A stretch of DNA of 36,747 nucleotides from CAZOWL01 sp964583605 (GTDB taxonomy: Bacteria > Pseudomonadota > Gammaproteobacteria > Chromatiales > Chromatiaceae): positions 1 through 36,747 of the forward strand of contig CAZOWL010000041.1 in assembly GCA_964583605.1 (NCBI GenBank), written 5' to 3'. The translations under genes and the position numbers were made by a program. Below, in pieces: positions 24,321 to 33,199 of this stretch; position 1 is the first letter of the stretch; every line of letters starts with the position of its first letter. Below the pieces are notes generated by a model. That model saw nothing but the letters and a program-made list of their open reading frames with translations. It was not told the origin of the DNA and did not search any database.

Positions 24321-25706
24321 GTGAGACCAGACCAATTGCGATTGGGTGTGGCGGTGCTCGCTGCCGGTCAGGGCACACGCATGCGCTCGAGTCGACCGAA
24401 GGTGCTTCACGAGCTCGGGGGACGTCCGCTGCTCGCCCACTGCCTCGGTGCGGCCCGGTCGATCGGCGCGGAACAGGTTTGTGTCGTCTACGGGCACGGC
24501 GGGGAACAGGTCCGAGCCACCCTCGCCGATCTCCCCTGCACGTGGGTCGAGCAATCACCCCAGTTGGGCACAGGCCATGCGGTGATGCAGGCGCTGCCGC
24601 TGCTCACAGATGTCGATCGCATACTCGTTCTCTACGGCGACGTCCCTTTGATCGAGCCCGGTACGCTGGAGCGCCTGATCGCGGCCGCCCGAGATACGGC
24701 CCTCGGCCTGTTGACCATACGCCTACCGGATCCAAGTGGCTACGGTCGAATCGTCCGTGACGACGAGGGACAGGTGCGACGTATCGTCGAGCACAAGGAT
24801 GCGACGGCGGTAGAGCGCCAGATCGATGAGATCAACACCGGAATCCTGATCGCGGAGCGGGGCCGTCTGGCCAACTGGCTTGACCGCATCGGTAATGCGA
24901 ACGTGCAGGGCGAGTACTATTTGACTGACATCATCGCGCTGGCCGTGGCCGACGGCGTCGCGGTAGCCACGGCGCAACCCGGCGGCGCTGAGGAGGTTGC
25001 CGGGATCAATGATCGCGTGCAGCTCGCGGCATTGGAGCGCATCTACCAACGCCGGCAGGCTGAGGAATTGATGCGGGGGGGGGTGACCGTAGCCGATCCC
25101 GCCCGTTTGGATATCCGGGGCCGGCTGCAGGCCGAGCGCGACACCTATCTCGACGTCAATGTCGTCATCGAGGGCGATGTCCAACTGTCCGCTGGGGTGC
25201 AGATCGGCCCCAACTGCGTGCTGCGTGACTGCACCATCGGGGCGGAGACGCAGGTGCTTGCGAATTGCGTGATCGAGGGGGCCCGAATCGGCTCCAGGGC
25301 GCGGATCGGCCCGTTTGCGCGCTTGCGTCCCGCCGCCGAGCTGGCCGATGCGACCCACGTCGGCAACTTCGTTGAGATTAAGAAGGCGTTCGTTGGTCCA
25401 GGCAGCAAGGTCAATCACCTGACCTATATCGGCGATGCGCAGATCGGTCGTGATGTCAACATCGGGGCCGGCACGATCACCTGCAATTACGACGGCGCGA
25501 ACAAGCATCGGACCCTGATCGGTGATAACGCCTTCATCGGCTCCAACACCGCTCTCGTTGCGCCGGTCGAGATCGGGGCCGGGGCCACGATCGGTGCCGG
25601 CTCTGTCATCACGCGCGATGCGCCGGCCGACCAGTTGACTTTGGCCCGCGGGCACCAGGTGACCTTGGAGCACTGGGCGCGTCCGCGCAAGTATTCGCAA
25701 ACCTGA
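24321..25706 (+). CDS. glmU: Bifunctional GlmU: GlcN-1-P acetyltransferase / GlcNAc-1-P uridylyltransferase
   Basis: GlmU makes UDP-GlcNAc from glucosamine-1-phosphate, acetyl-CoA and UTP for peptidoglycan and LPS. From the GTG at 24321 (AGGAGGGG at 24308-24315) it has 461 residues, close to the E. coli length. The N-terminal uridylyltransferase has LAAGQGTRM (13-21) with the later Lys of RPKVLHELGG. GTGHAVMQALP and LYGDVPLI follow. The C-terminal left-handed beta-helix has hexapeptide repeats (IGPNCVLRDCTIG to IGAGATIGAGSVITRDAP) and KKAFVGPGSKVNHLTYIGDA near the active-site His. A run of nine G (25075-25083) lies inside the gene, with the frame intact. Confidence 0.97.
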   Translation: MRPDQLRLGVAVLAAGQGTRMRSSRPKVLHELGGRPLLAHCLGAARSIGAEQVCVVYGHGGEQVRATLADLPCTWVEQSPQLGTGHAVMQALPLLTDVDRILVLYGDVPLIEPGTLERLIAAARDTALGLLTIRLPDPSGYGRIVRDDEGQVRRIVEHKDATAVERQIDEINTGILIAERGRLANWLDRIGNANVQGEYYLTDIIALAVADGVAVATAQPGGAEEVAGINDRVQLAALERIYQRRQAEELMRGGVTVADPARLDIRGRLQAERDTYLDVNVVIEGDVQLSAGVQIGPNCVLRDCTIGAETQVLANCVIEGARIGSRARIGPFARLRPAAELADATHVGNFVEIKKAFVGPGSKVNHLTYIGDAQIGRDVNIGAGTITCNYDGANKHRTLIGDNAFIGSNTALVAPVEIGAGATIGAGSVITRDAPADQLTLARGHQVTLEHWARPRKYSQT

Positions 25707-25720
25707 GCGAGGGTTGGACC

Positions 25721-27553
25721 ATGTGCGGAATTGTCGGCGCCATTGCACAACGGCCGGTCGCGGCGATCCTGCTGGAGGGGCTGAGGCGATTGGAATATCG
25801 CGGCTATGACTCCGCTGGCATTGCGGTGCTCGGCCCCGATCACAGCCTCTGTCGCGTGCGGACCTTAGGCAAGGTCGCCCGGCTGCGGGAGGAGGTCGAA
25901 AGCCATCCTTTGCCCGGCACCTTGGGTCTTGCCCATACGCGATGGGCCACGCATGGCGAGCCCGCGACGCGCAACGCGCATCCCCACGTCTGTCGCGACC
26001 GATGCAGTCTGGTCCACAACGGCATCATCGAGAACCACGAGGCCCTGCGCCGCGAGCAGAAGGCCGCGGGACATCGGTTTACGAGCGATACCGATACCGA
26101 GGTGATCGTTCACGCGATCTATGATGAGCTGGAGGCCGGTTGCAACCTGACCGATGCGGTCCGGCGCACGACCAGACGGCTGACCGGGGCCTATGCCCTC
26201 GGCGTCATCGATTCACATGATCCCGAGCATCTGGTCGTCGCTCGACAGGGCAGCCCGCTGGTGATCGGTGTCGGCTTTGGCGAGCACTTCATCGCCTCGG
26301 ATGTCTTCGCCCTGCTCCCTGTCACGCACCGCTTCATATTCCTCGAGGAGGGGGATGTCGCCGAGCTGACCCGCGAGCGGGTGCGCATCTGGGACGCACA
26401 GGGCGCGCCCGCGGTGCGACCCGTCAAGGAATCGAGCCTCACAGCGGACTCCGCCGAGCGCGGCGAGTACCGGCACTACATGCTCAAGGAGATCTACGAG
26501 CAGCCACGCGCCGTCAGCGACACGCTCGAAGGACGGTTGACTGGCAACCGGGCATTGGCCGAATCCTTCGGTAACCAGGCCGAAATGATCTTTGCCAACA
26601 TCCGCGCGGTCACCATCGTCGCCTGCGGGACCAGCTACCATGCCGGCCTCGTCGCCCGATACTGGATGGAATCTCTCGCCGGTCTGCCGTGTCAGGTCGA
26701 GGTGGCCAGCGAGTACCGCTATCGCCGTCATGTCGTACCTGAGGGCGCGCTCTTCGTCACCATCTCCCAGTCGGGCGAGACCGCCGATACCCTGGCGGCT
26801 TTACGCCTGGCTAAGGAGGCTGGCTACGCGGCGACCTTGGCGATCTGCAATGTGCCGGAGAGCTCGCTGGTCCGCGAATCGGGCTTAGTGCTCCTGACCC
26901 GGGCCGGCCCCGAGATCGGCGTTGCCTCGACGAAGGCCTTTACCACGCAGCTCGTCTCGCTCCTCTTACTGACATTGGCCCTCGGACGCCACCACGGGCT
27001 CGACGAGGTCACCGAGGCACGAGTCGTCGGCCTGTTGCGTGCGCTCCCCGTCAAGCTCGAGGAGGTGCTCGCGCTCGATGACATCGTGGCGACCTTGGCC
27101 GAGCAGTTCGTCGAAAAGCATCACACGCTGTTTCTCGGCCGCGGCGAACAATACCCGATTGCGATGGAGGGGGCGCTGAAGCTCAAGGAGATCTCCTACA
27201 TCCACGCCGAGGCCTACCCGGCCGGAGAGCTCAAGCACGGTCCTTTGGCACTGATCGATGAAGACATGCCGGTGGTCGCCGTCGCGCCCAATAACGCGCT
27301 CCTGGAGAAGCTCAAATCCAACCTCGAAGAGGTCCGGGCCCGCGGCGGTCAGCTCTTCGTCTTCGCTGACTTCCATGTCGCGATGGAAGAGACAGAGGGG
27401 GTGACCGTGATCAAGTTGCCCCAAACCGATGACCTAATCGATCCCTTGATCTTCACGATCCCGCTGCAGCTTTTGGCCTACCACGTGGCCGTCCTCAAAG
27501 GCACTGATGTCGACCAGCCTCGGAACCTGGCGAAATCCGTGACCGTGGAGTAG
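25721..27553 (+). CDS. glmS: Glutamine-fructose-6-phosphate aminotransferase (isomerising) GlmS
   Basis: GlmS converts fructose-6-phosphate and glutamine to glucosamine-6-phosphate, the entry to the GlmU product. The 610-residue protein starts MCGIVGAI, so Cys2 becomes the N-terminal nucleophile of the glutaminase. HTRWATHGEP and SDTDTE are further glutaminase signatures. Two SIS domains follow, with TIVACGTSYHA, SQSGETADTLAAL and LGRGEQYPIAMEGALKLKEISYIHAEAY. The C-terminus, QPRNLAKSVTVE, is the usual closing tail. It follows glmU by 14 bp, so the two enzymes of one pathway are co-expressed. I saw no glmS ribozyme, as expected outside Firmicutes. Confidence 0.98.
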   Translation: MCGIVGAIAQRPVAAILLEGLRRLEYRGYDSAGIAVLGPDHSLCRVRTLGKVARLREEVESHPLPGTLGLAHTRWATHGEPATRNAHPHVCRDRCSLVHNGIIENHEALRREQKAAGHRFTSDTDTEVIVHAIYDELEAGCNLTDAVRRTTRRLTGAYALGVIDSHDPEHLVVARQGSPLVIGVGFGEHFIASDVFALLPVTHRFIFLEEGDVAELTRERVRIWDAQGAPAVRPVKESSLTADSAERGEYRHYMLKEIYEQPRAVSDTLEGRLTGNRALAESFGNQAEMIFANIRAVTIVACGTSYHAGLVARYWMESLAGLPCQVEVASEYRYRRHVVPEGALFVTISQSGETADTLAALRLAKEAGYAATLAICNVPESSLVRESGLVLLTRAGPEIGVASTKAFTTQLVSLLLLTLALGRHHGLDEVTEARVVGLLRALPVKLEEVLALDDIVATLAEQFVEKHHTLFLGRGEQYPIAMEGALKLKEISYIHAEAYPAGELKHGPLALIDEDMPVVAVAPNNALLEKLKSNLEEVRARGGQLFVFADFHVAMEETEGVTVIKLPQTDDLIDPLIFTIPLQLLAYHVAVLKGTDVDQPRNLAKSVTVE

Positions 27554-27747
27554 CCCGGCCTCTTCGCGGGGGACCGGCGCACAGCGGCGCCCCGCACAGC
27601 CAGCCGAGTTCGTGCCAACCGACACGTCATTCCGGTACAATCCCAGAGCGGCGGCAGGGTATTATCTCTGGACTGTCCCCATCGCGATCGTCCGGCAGCC
27701 CCGTCTGGCCATGCAGCCGCGGCCCTTCACAACCTTAGGATTTCGTT

Positions 27748-27909
27748 ATGATCCATATCTCTGACCTGATTCTCGTCGCCATTGGCATCGTCATCGGCTG
27801 GAATTGGTCGCAGCCCCTCTGGGCGCGGAATGCCCAGGACAAGATCGTCTCGTCGATTCGATCCGCGTTCTCGAAAGGGTCCAACCCCAACGAGCCGGCG
27901 GACAAGTAG
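27748..27909 (+). CDS. Small single-span membrane protein (53 aa)
   Basis: This short gene encodes 53 residues. ATG 27748 is preceded by TTAGGA with a seven-base spacing, a proper ribosome site. The N-terminal MIHISDLILVAIGIVIGWNW is a membrane segment, followed by a short polar tail rich in Ser, Asn and charged residues and ending EPADK. There is no cleavage site after the hydrophobic part, so it is likely to stay anchored with a small tail. It stands alone, 194 bp after glmS and 11 bp from the converging acyl-CoA synthetase gene. I do not recognise a function. Base composition and the ribosome site argue that it is real. Confidence 0.72.
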   Translation: MIHISDLILVAIGIVIGWNWSQPLWARNAQDKIVSSIRSAFSKGSNPNEPADK

Positions 27910-27920
27910 TCCGTCGTCGG

Positions 27921-29780
27921 TCACACGTGCCCCGCATACAGCTCGGCCAGCTCGGCGCGGTGCCGCTCGGCGATACGCGCCCGGCGCAGCTTCATCGTCG
28001 GGGTGACCAGGCCGGATTCCATCGACCAAGGCGTGTCGCTGACCGCGACACGCCTGATCAACGCGTAGCCAGGGAAGCTTGCGAGCCTGTCGTTGATGCG
28101 CCGGAGCAAGAGCTCCTCTATGCCCGGGGCCCGCACCGCCGCTGAGGGGTCGCTCGGCAGACCGAGATCGGAGGCAAGCCGAGCGAGACCTTCCGTACTC
28201 AATACAACCAGCGCGCTCAGGTACGGCCGATCCTCGCCGATGACGAGGGCCTGATCGAGCAGGGGGTCGGCGGCGATCGCGAGCTCGAGGTCGGCCGGTG
28301 AGACCTTCTCACCGGTCGCGAGCACGATGATGTCCTTGAGACGGCCCGTGATGACGAGGTGCCCGTCCTCGATGCGCGCCTGGTCCCCGGTGTGCAGCCA
28401 GCCTTCGGCGTCGATGGCCTCGGCAGTCGCCTCCGGATTGTCCCAGTAGCCCAGCATCAGGCCGGGCGAACGGACGAGTAGCTCATCCTCTTCACTCAAC
28501 CGAATCTCGATGTCGTCGAGTGGCGGACCGATGCCTTCGGGCAGATTGTCCTCCAGGGCGTTGACGCTGATGACCGGGCTTGCCTCGGTCAGCCCGTAGC
28601 CCTGCGCGACTGGCACGCCGAGCGCAAGGAAGAACCGGCCAAGCTCGGCGCGCAAGGGCGCACCACCACAGACGACGACGCGCAGCCTCCCGCCGAGCCG
28701 CGCGCGGATCTTGGCGCCGACGAGGGCGTCCAGCGCCGGCGCCAGCAGCAGATCCACTGACCAATCACGGCGGCCCTGGCCATGCTCGAAGCGTTTCCAA
28801 CCGATCTGCACCGCGGCTTCGAAAAGCCGCCGCTTGGCGGGTGGCGCCGCACGCAGCTGCTCGTGCACGCGCCCGTACACACGCTCGAATATCCGTGGCA
28901 CCGCGATCATTGCGGTGGGCCGAACGGCCTGCAGATCCTCCGCGAGCTGAGGAATGGAGCGGGCGAAGGCCACGGATGCGCCCGCCATGATCGGCAGATA
29001 GTAGCCCGCCGTGCGCTCGAGTGTGTGCGATAGGGGTAGGAAGGAGAGGAAGAGGTCCGACGGCCATGCCGGGATGCGCCGCAGCGAGGCATAGGCGTTC
29101 CACAGGATATTGCCATGGCTCAACATGACGCCCTTCGGCCGACCCGTCGTCCCCGACGTGTAGCCGATGGTCGCGAGGCGGTCGCGGCCATCGTTGATAT
29201 CGCGCGCAGCGCCATCCCCTGGCAGCCAATCCTCGGCAACCACTAGTCCCGGCAACGCACCGGCGGAGGAGAGATTCTCCTTCGCGTCGCCTAGAAGCGC
29301 CACCACACGCTGCAGAGCGCTCGGCCATTCGGCGATCGCCGAGATCACGTCCAGCTGGTCACGGCCCCCCACCAACAGCAGTCGTGCGCCCGAGTCCTCG
29401 AGGATGTAGGCCACATTCTCGGGCCGGTCGTTGACGAAGAGCGGTACCGTGACAAGTCCGAGCCCCAGGGCAGCGAGATCGAAGAAGGCCCACTCCGGGC
29501 GGTTCCGCATCATGATGGCCACCCGGTCGCCGGGCCTCAGAGGCTCGGCCTGCAGGGCCGCCTGCCAGCGGCCGACAGCCGCGGCGGTCTCCCGCCAGTC
29601 GCAGGTTACCCAGCGCCCGGACGCGGCATTGAAGTGGCTGTAGGCACGCCCATGCGGCGAGCGCCGAGCCCGTTCGAGCAGGAGGCCGGCGAGGCTGCCG
29701 GCGTCCTCCGGCGCGATGATGTCGGCGGTCCTGCCGCTGTGCTCGGATCGGTCGTGGAAGAGGGTATCGAATAGGAACAT
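27921..29780 (-). CDS. Long-chain acyl-CoA synthetase (AMP-forming)
   Basis: The 619-residue protein activates fatty acids to acyl-CoA through an acyl-AMP. The AMP-binding P-loop-like motif TIGYTSGTTGRPKGVMLSH is at 204-222. Further signatures are YGLTEASPVIS, GWLHTGD, GRLKDIIVLATGEKVSP with the catalytic-domain hinge, and TPTMKLRR, which carries the final catalytic Lys. The layout is that of the FadD15/long-chain (FACS) group rather than E. coli FadD. AGGAGG lies five bases before the ATG. It is the last gene of the minus-strand beta-oxidation operon, 15 bp after the FadJ-like gene, so it would supply the acyl-CoA used by its neighbours. Confidence 0.93.
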   Translation of the reverse strand: MFLFDTLFHDRSEHSGRTADIIAPEDAGSLAGLLLERARRSPHGRAYSHFNAASGRWVTCDWRETAAAVGRWQAALQAEPLRPGDRVAIMMRNRPEWAFFDLAALGLGLVTVPLFVNDRPENVAYILEDSGARLLLVGGRDQLDVISAIAEWPSALQRVVALLGDAKENLSSAGALPGLVVAEDWLPGDGAARDINDGRDRLATIGYTSGTTGRPKGVMLSHGNILWNAYASLRRIPAWPSDLFLSFLPLSHTLERTAGYYLPIMAGASVAFARSIPQLAEDLQAVRPTAMIAVPRIFERVYGRVHEQLRAAPPAKRRLFEAAVQIGWKRFEHGQGRRDWSVDLLLAPALDALVGAKIRARLGGRLRVVVCGGAPLRAELGRFFLALGVPVAQGYGLTEASPVISVNALEDNLPEGIGPPLDDIEIRLSEEDELLVRSPGLMLGYWDNPEATAEAIDAEGWLHTGDQARIEDGHLVITGRLKDIIVLATGEKVSPADLELAIAADPLLDQALVIGEDRPYLSALVVLSTEGLARLASDLGLPSDPSAAVRAPGIEELLLRRINDRLASFPGYALIRRVAVSDTPWSMESGLVTPTMKLRRARIAERHRAELAELYAGHV

Positions 29781-29795
29781 CGGGACCTCCTGGGA

Positions 29796-30860
29796 CTAAA
29801 CCCGCAACGCATTCCACCCGCGGTCGGGGTGGAAATGGCGCCCGTGATGTGCCTCGAGCTCGCGCAGCCGCTCCAGCATGCGCGCCTGGCCGCCTCCGGC
29901 GATGAAGTGCATCGGCCCGCCGCGGAAAGGCGCGAAGCCCGTACCGAGCACGACACCGGCATCGAGCAGATCGGCATCCTCGACGATTCCCTCGCGCAGG
30001 CAGGCCACGGCCTCGTTCAGCAGGCGGAAGATCATCCGCTCGGCCAAGTCCGGCGGGCCGCGGTCGATCCAGAGACGGCCGTGGGCGACCGGCTTGCCGT
30101 TGCGATAGCGGTAGAACCCCGCACCTGTCTTCTTGCCGAGGGCGCCTTGGCCGACGCGCTCGCGCAGCAGCCCCGGTGCGCTGGTCGGGATGCTGAGCCG
30201 CGGGCCGATCTCCTCGGCCACCGCCAGGCAGATGTCGAGCCCGACACTGTCGGCCAGCGCGATAGGCCCCATCGGCATGCCGAATGCCTCCGCCGCCCGG
30301 TCGATCCGTGCCGGCGAGACGCCTTCCTCCATCAGCTCGACGGCCTCGAGCAGGTAGGGCATCAGGATGCGGTTGACGAGGAAGCCGGGGCTGCTGGCCA
30401 CCGGCAGCGGCAGCCGGGAGAGGGCGTGCACGAAGGCCTGCGCCCGCTCAACGGCCTCTGGGGCCGAGTCGCGCCCGCGTACCACCTCGACCAGCTCCAT
30501 GCGGGCGACCGGATTGAAGAAGTGCAGTCCCAGCAGACGCTCGGGCCGGCGCAGCCCCTCGCCGAGCGGCTCTAACGGGATGCCGGAGGTATTGGTCGCC
30601 AGCAGGGCATGACCGGCCATCTTTGGCTCGATCGCGGCGAACAGGCGCCGTTTGGCGCTCAGATCCTCAACGATCGCCTCCAGGACGAGGTCGGCGCGCC
30701 CGAGTCCATCACCCTGTGTATCCGGGGTCAACCGATCCCAGGCGTCGCGCACGGCCAACGGGTCCTTGAGCCGCTTGCGGAACAGCGCGTCAGCGCGCTG
30801 CATCGCCCGGCCCAATGGCTCCGTCGCGGGGTCCTGCAGCGTCACGCGAAAGCCGGACAT
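29796..30860 (-). pseudogene. FadJ-like gene, 3' fragment (3-hydroxyacyl-CoA dehydrogenase part)
   Basis: This frame carries most of a 3-hydroxyacyl-CoA dehydrogenase: GFRVTLQDPATEPLGRA, then LVLEAIVEDLSAKRRLF, ATNTSGIPLEPLGEG, GLHFFNPVARMELVEVV with the catalytic His, and the C-terminal dimer domains. It lacks the first Rossmann strand and glycine loop, which lie in the other fragment. The two frames overlap by 71 bp, and the join falls near 30854-30862. In intact FadB/FadJ proteins about eight residues (helix A, of the DIAAWCALR kind) separate GGD from GFRV; here only four bases do. A deletion of about 20 bp, not a multiple of three, explains the break. The ATG at 30860 has no good ribosome site. 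Whether this half is translated is unclear. Confidence 0.82.
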
Positions 30861-31803
30861 CGCCGCCCATCGCGCCGGCGCCGATCACGTGCACGCGCCC
30901 GATCCCGTGCGCCCGGCCGCGGCCGAGCCCCTTGAGCCGTTCGCGCAGCTTGAAGAGCCGAATCAGGTTGCCGGCAGTGTCGCTGGTCAGAAGCCGGCTA
31001 ACCTCCTGCGCCTCGGCGGCGAGCAGCGCCGGGCCCTTCTCGCCGTAGGCTCGCCAGTGCTCGATCAGCCGGAATGGGGCGGGGTAATGGGCCGGATTGA
31101 CCTGCCGCGCCGTCCGCCTGCGCAGCACGGCGACGACCAGCGGACGCAGCAGCGGGCGGCTTGGCAGCCGCTGAAGCTGGCTGGCCCGCCGCGGTGGCGG
31201 GCGCTGCTTGAGGATGTGCCGCGGCGCGGCGCGCAGCTGGCGCTGCGGCACGACCATGTCGACGAGGCCGACGCGGCGCGCCTCGCGGGCGCTGAGGGTA
31301 CGCCCCGTCAGCATCAGTCGCATCGCCGGCAGGGCGCCGATATTGCGAATGGCCCGCCAGGTACCGCCGTAGCCGGGGAAGATGCCGAGCCGTACCTCGG
31401 GAAAGCCGAGGCGCACGTCGGTGCCGTCGGAGGCCACCCGATAGCGGCACGCGAGCGCCAGCTCGAGACCCCCGCCGAGGCAGTAGCCGTCGATCATCGC
31501 CACGCTCGGGCACGGCAGGGCCTCGAACCGGGCAAGGAGCGTGTGTACCCTCTCGATGTGCCTTTCGAGGGCGTCGATGTCCGCGGTGCCGTCCAGCTCG
31601 TTCAGATCGGCTCCGGCAATGAACCCGCGCTTGCGGGAATGCAGCACCAGCGCCGACGGAGGGCCGCCCTCGATCTCGCCGAGGTGGCCGTCCAGCTCAT
31701 CAAGGACCTCGGATGCGAGCAGGTTCACGGATCCGCCAGCGTAGTCCAGACCGAGCCAGAGCGTGCCGTCCTGAGCCGTCTCGAAATGCCAGTGGGCAGT
31801 CAT
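30790..31803 (-). pseudogene. FadJ-like gene, 5' fragment (enoyl-CoA hydratase part, frameshifted)
   Basis: This is the N-terminal half of a FadB/FadJ-type bifunctional beta-oxidation enzyme. The hydratase/isomerase fold is complete, with oxyanion-hole residues in SRKRGFIAGADLNEL (56-70) and both catalytic glutamates, Glu114 in GGGLELALACRYR and Glu136 in GFPEVRLGIFPGYGGT. It goes on to RVHVIGAGAMGGD, the start of the NAD site, and then leaves frame to give VRLSRDAAGPRDGA and a stop at 30790. ATG 31803 has AAGGAGG six bases upstream and overlaps the stop of the thiolase gene (ATGA), so translation is coupled. The hydratase domain could still fold and work alone. A sequencing error would also explain the frame break. 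Confidence 0.85.
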
Positions 31804-33176
31804 GACGCGCCTCCTTCCGGGTTCTCGATCAAGATCGCGCCGCCCTGGCCGCCGCCGATACACAAGCTCGCCACGCTGCGGCCAGCGCTGCTGCGGGCCA
31901 GGCTCAGGGCCAAATGGAGCACGAGCCGGGCGCCGCTGGCCCCCACCGGATGGCCGAGAGCCAGCGCACCGCCATGCGGGTTCAGGCGCGCCTCGGGGAT
32001 CTGCGCTGCACCTGCCTGCTCGACGGCCTCCGCGACGGCCTCCGCGACGGCCTCCTCGACGGCCTCCGTCCCGAGCTCTTGCCGACGGTAGTGGGGATCG
32101 GCCCAGGCCGCGAGACAGGCCAGGACCTGTGCGGCGAAGGCCTCGTTGATCTCCCAGTGGTCGATGTCGGCGCTGCCCAGGCCGCTGCGCGCGAGCAGCG
32201 GTGCCATCGCGTGCACGGGCCCGAGGCCCATGAGGCGTGGATCGAGCGCCGCCCAGGCGGTGTCGCGGATCCGCGCCAGCCGCTTCAGTCCAAGCCGCTC
32301 GACCGCCGGCTCGGAGGCCAGCAGCAGCCAGGCGGCACCGTCGGTGACCTGCGCGCTATTGCCGGCGGTCACCTGCCCGACCGGGCGGTCGAAGACGGGC
32401 TTGAGCCGGCTGAGCTTATCCATGTCCGCATCCGGGCGGACACCGTCGTCGGCAGCGTAGAGGCGCCCGTCGCGGTCGAAGAGCGGGATGATCTCGTCGT
32501 CGAAGGCCCCCGCCTCGCGGGCCGCAAGGACCCGGCGGTGACTGCGCAGCGCAAAGGCGTCCATGGCCTGGCGGTCGATGCCGAAGCGCGTCGCGAGCTC
32601 CTCGGCGGTCTGCCCCATCGAGAGACCCACGACCGGGTCTGTTAGGCCCTTGAGCAGCGCGATAATGGGCACCAGCATCGCTGGGCGCAGCGCGAGCAGC
32701 AGGCGGCCGCGGGCGGCCGCCGATCTGGCGCGGGACCAGTGGCCGAGCCACTCGACCATGGCCCGCGACCAGAGGACCGGGTGGTGGCTCATCGCCTCGG
32801 TGCCGCCCGCGAGCACGAGCTCCGCGCGTCCGGCGGCGATCTCGGCGGCGCCGCTGTCGATGGCCTGCAGGCCCGAGGCACAGTTGCGCTGCACGGTCCA
32901 GGCCGGGACCCGCTCGTCGATGCCGAGACGCAGGGCGGCCACGCGAGCAATATTGGCCTCGTCAGAACCCGGCGCGACGCAGCCGAGGATGACCTGGTCG
33001 ATTCGGTCCGTCTCGAACGGCTGGCGGGCCAGCAGCGGGCGCCCGGCGCCCACGGCCAGGTCGGCCGCGCTGAAGGGACCGGGCAGGCCGCGCGCCTTCA
33101 GGAACGGGGAGCGGACTCCGTCAACGATATAGACCGGGCGCTGGCCGGCGTAGGAAGGGCTATCCGTCTTGGGCAT
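31800..33176 (-). CDS. Acetyl-CoA C-acyltransferase (thiolase, FadI-like)
   Basis: The 458-residue thiolase cleaves 3-ketoacyl-CoA to acetyl-CoA and a shortened acyl-CoA. The nucleophilic Cys99 lies in VQRNCASGLQA. Other signatures are GGTEAMSHHPV, INEAFAAQVLA, NPHGGALALGHPVGASGAR with the catalytic His, and CIGGGQGGA with the second Cys. Its length and the paired hydratase-dehydrogenase gene suggest the FadI/FadJ trifunctional type. Between INEAFAAQ and NPHGG it has an unusual Glu-Ala-Val repeat, encoded by a 12-bp tandem repeat at 32019-32066. The gene overlaps the FadJ-like start by four bases and lies 23 bp after fadE. Confidence 0.93.
   Translation of the reverse strand: MPKTDSPSYAGQRPVYIVDGVRSPFLKARGLPGPFSAADLAVGAGRPLLARQPFETDRIDQVILGCVAPGSDEANIARVAALRLGIDERVPAWTVQRNCASGLQAIDSGAAEIAAGRAELVLAGGTEAMSHHPVLWSRAMVEWLGHWSRARSAAARGRLLLALRPAMLVPIIALLKGLTDPVVGLSMGQTAEELATRFGIDRQAMDAFALRSHRRVLAAREAGAFDDEIIPLFDRDGRLYAADDGVRPDADMDKLSRLKPVFDRPVGQVTAGNSAQVTDGAAWLLLASEPAVERLGLKRLARIRDTAWAALDPRLMGLGPVHAMAPLLARSGLGSADIDHWEINEAFAAQVLACLAAWADPHYRRQELGTEAVEEAVAEAVAEAVEQAGAAQIPEARLNPHGGALALGHPVGASGARLVLHLALSLARSSAGRSVASLCIGGGQGGAILIENPEGGAS
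32019..32066. repeat. 12-bp tandem repeat (four units) inside the thiolase gene
   Basis: Four adjacent 12-mers read CTCGACGGCCTC, CGCGACGGCCTC, CGCGACGGCCTC and CTCGACGGCCTC. The unit is a multiple of three, so the frame is kept; on the coding strand it yields repeating Glu-Ala-Val-Ala/Glu. It lies between conserved thiolase motifs in a surface loop, where length change would be tolerated. Confidence 0.9.
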
Positions 33177-33199
33177 GGCTCAGTCTCCCCTCGATCTCA

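Noticed and set aside
27486..27499. CCACGTGG palindrome as a possible parS site
   Set aside because: The flanks do not match the parS consensus (GTTCCACGTGGAAC or GTTTCACGTGAAAC), and it lies in conserved glmS codons.
30652..32091. Plus-strand open frame of 479 codons across the FadJ-like and thiolase genes
   Set aside because: It is antisense to clear beta-oxidation genes, has no recognisable domain, and includes the repeat-derived RDGL stretch from the thiolase tandem repeat.
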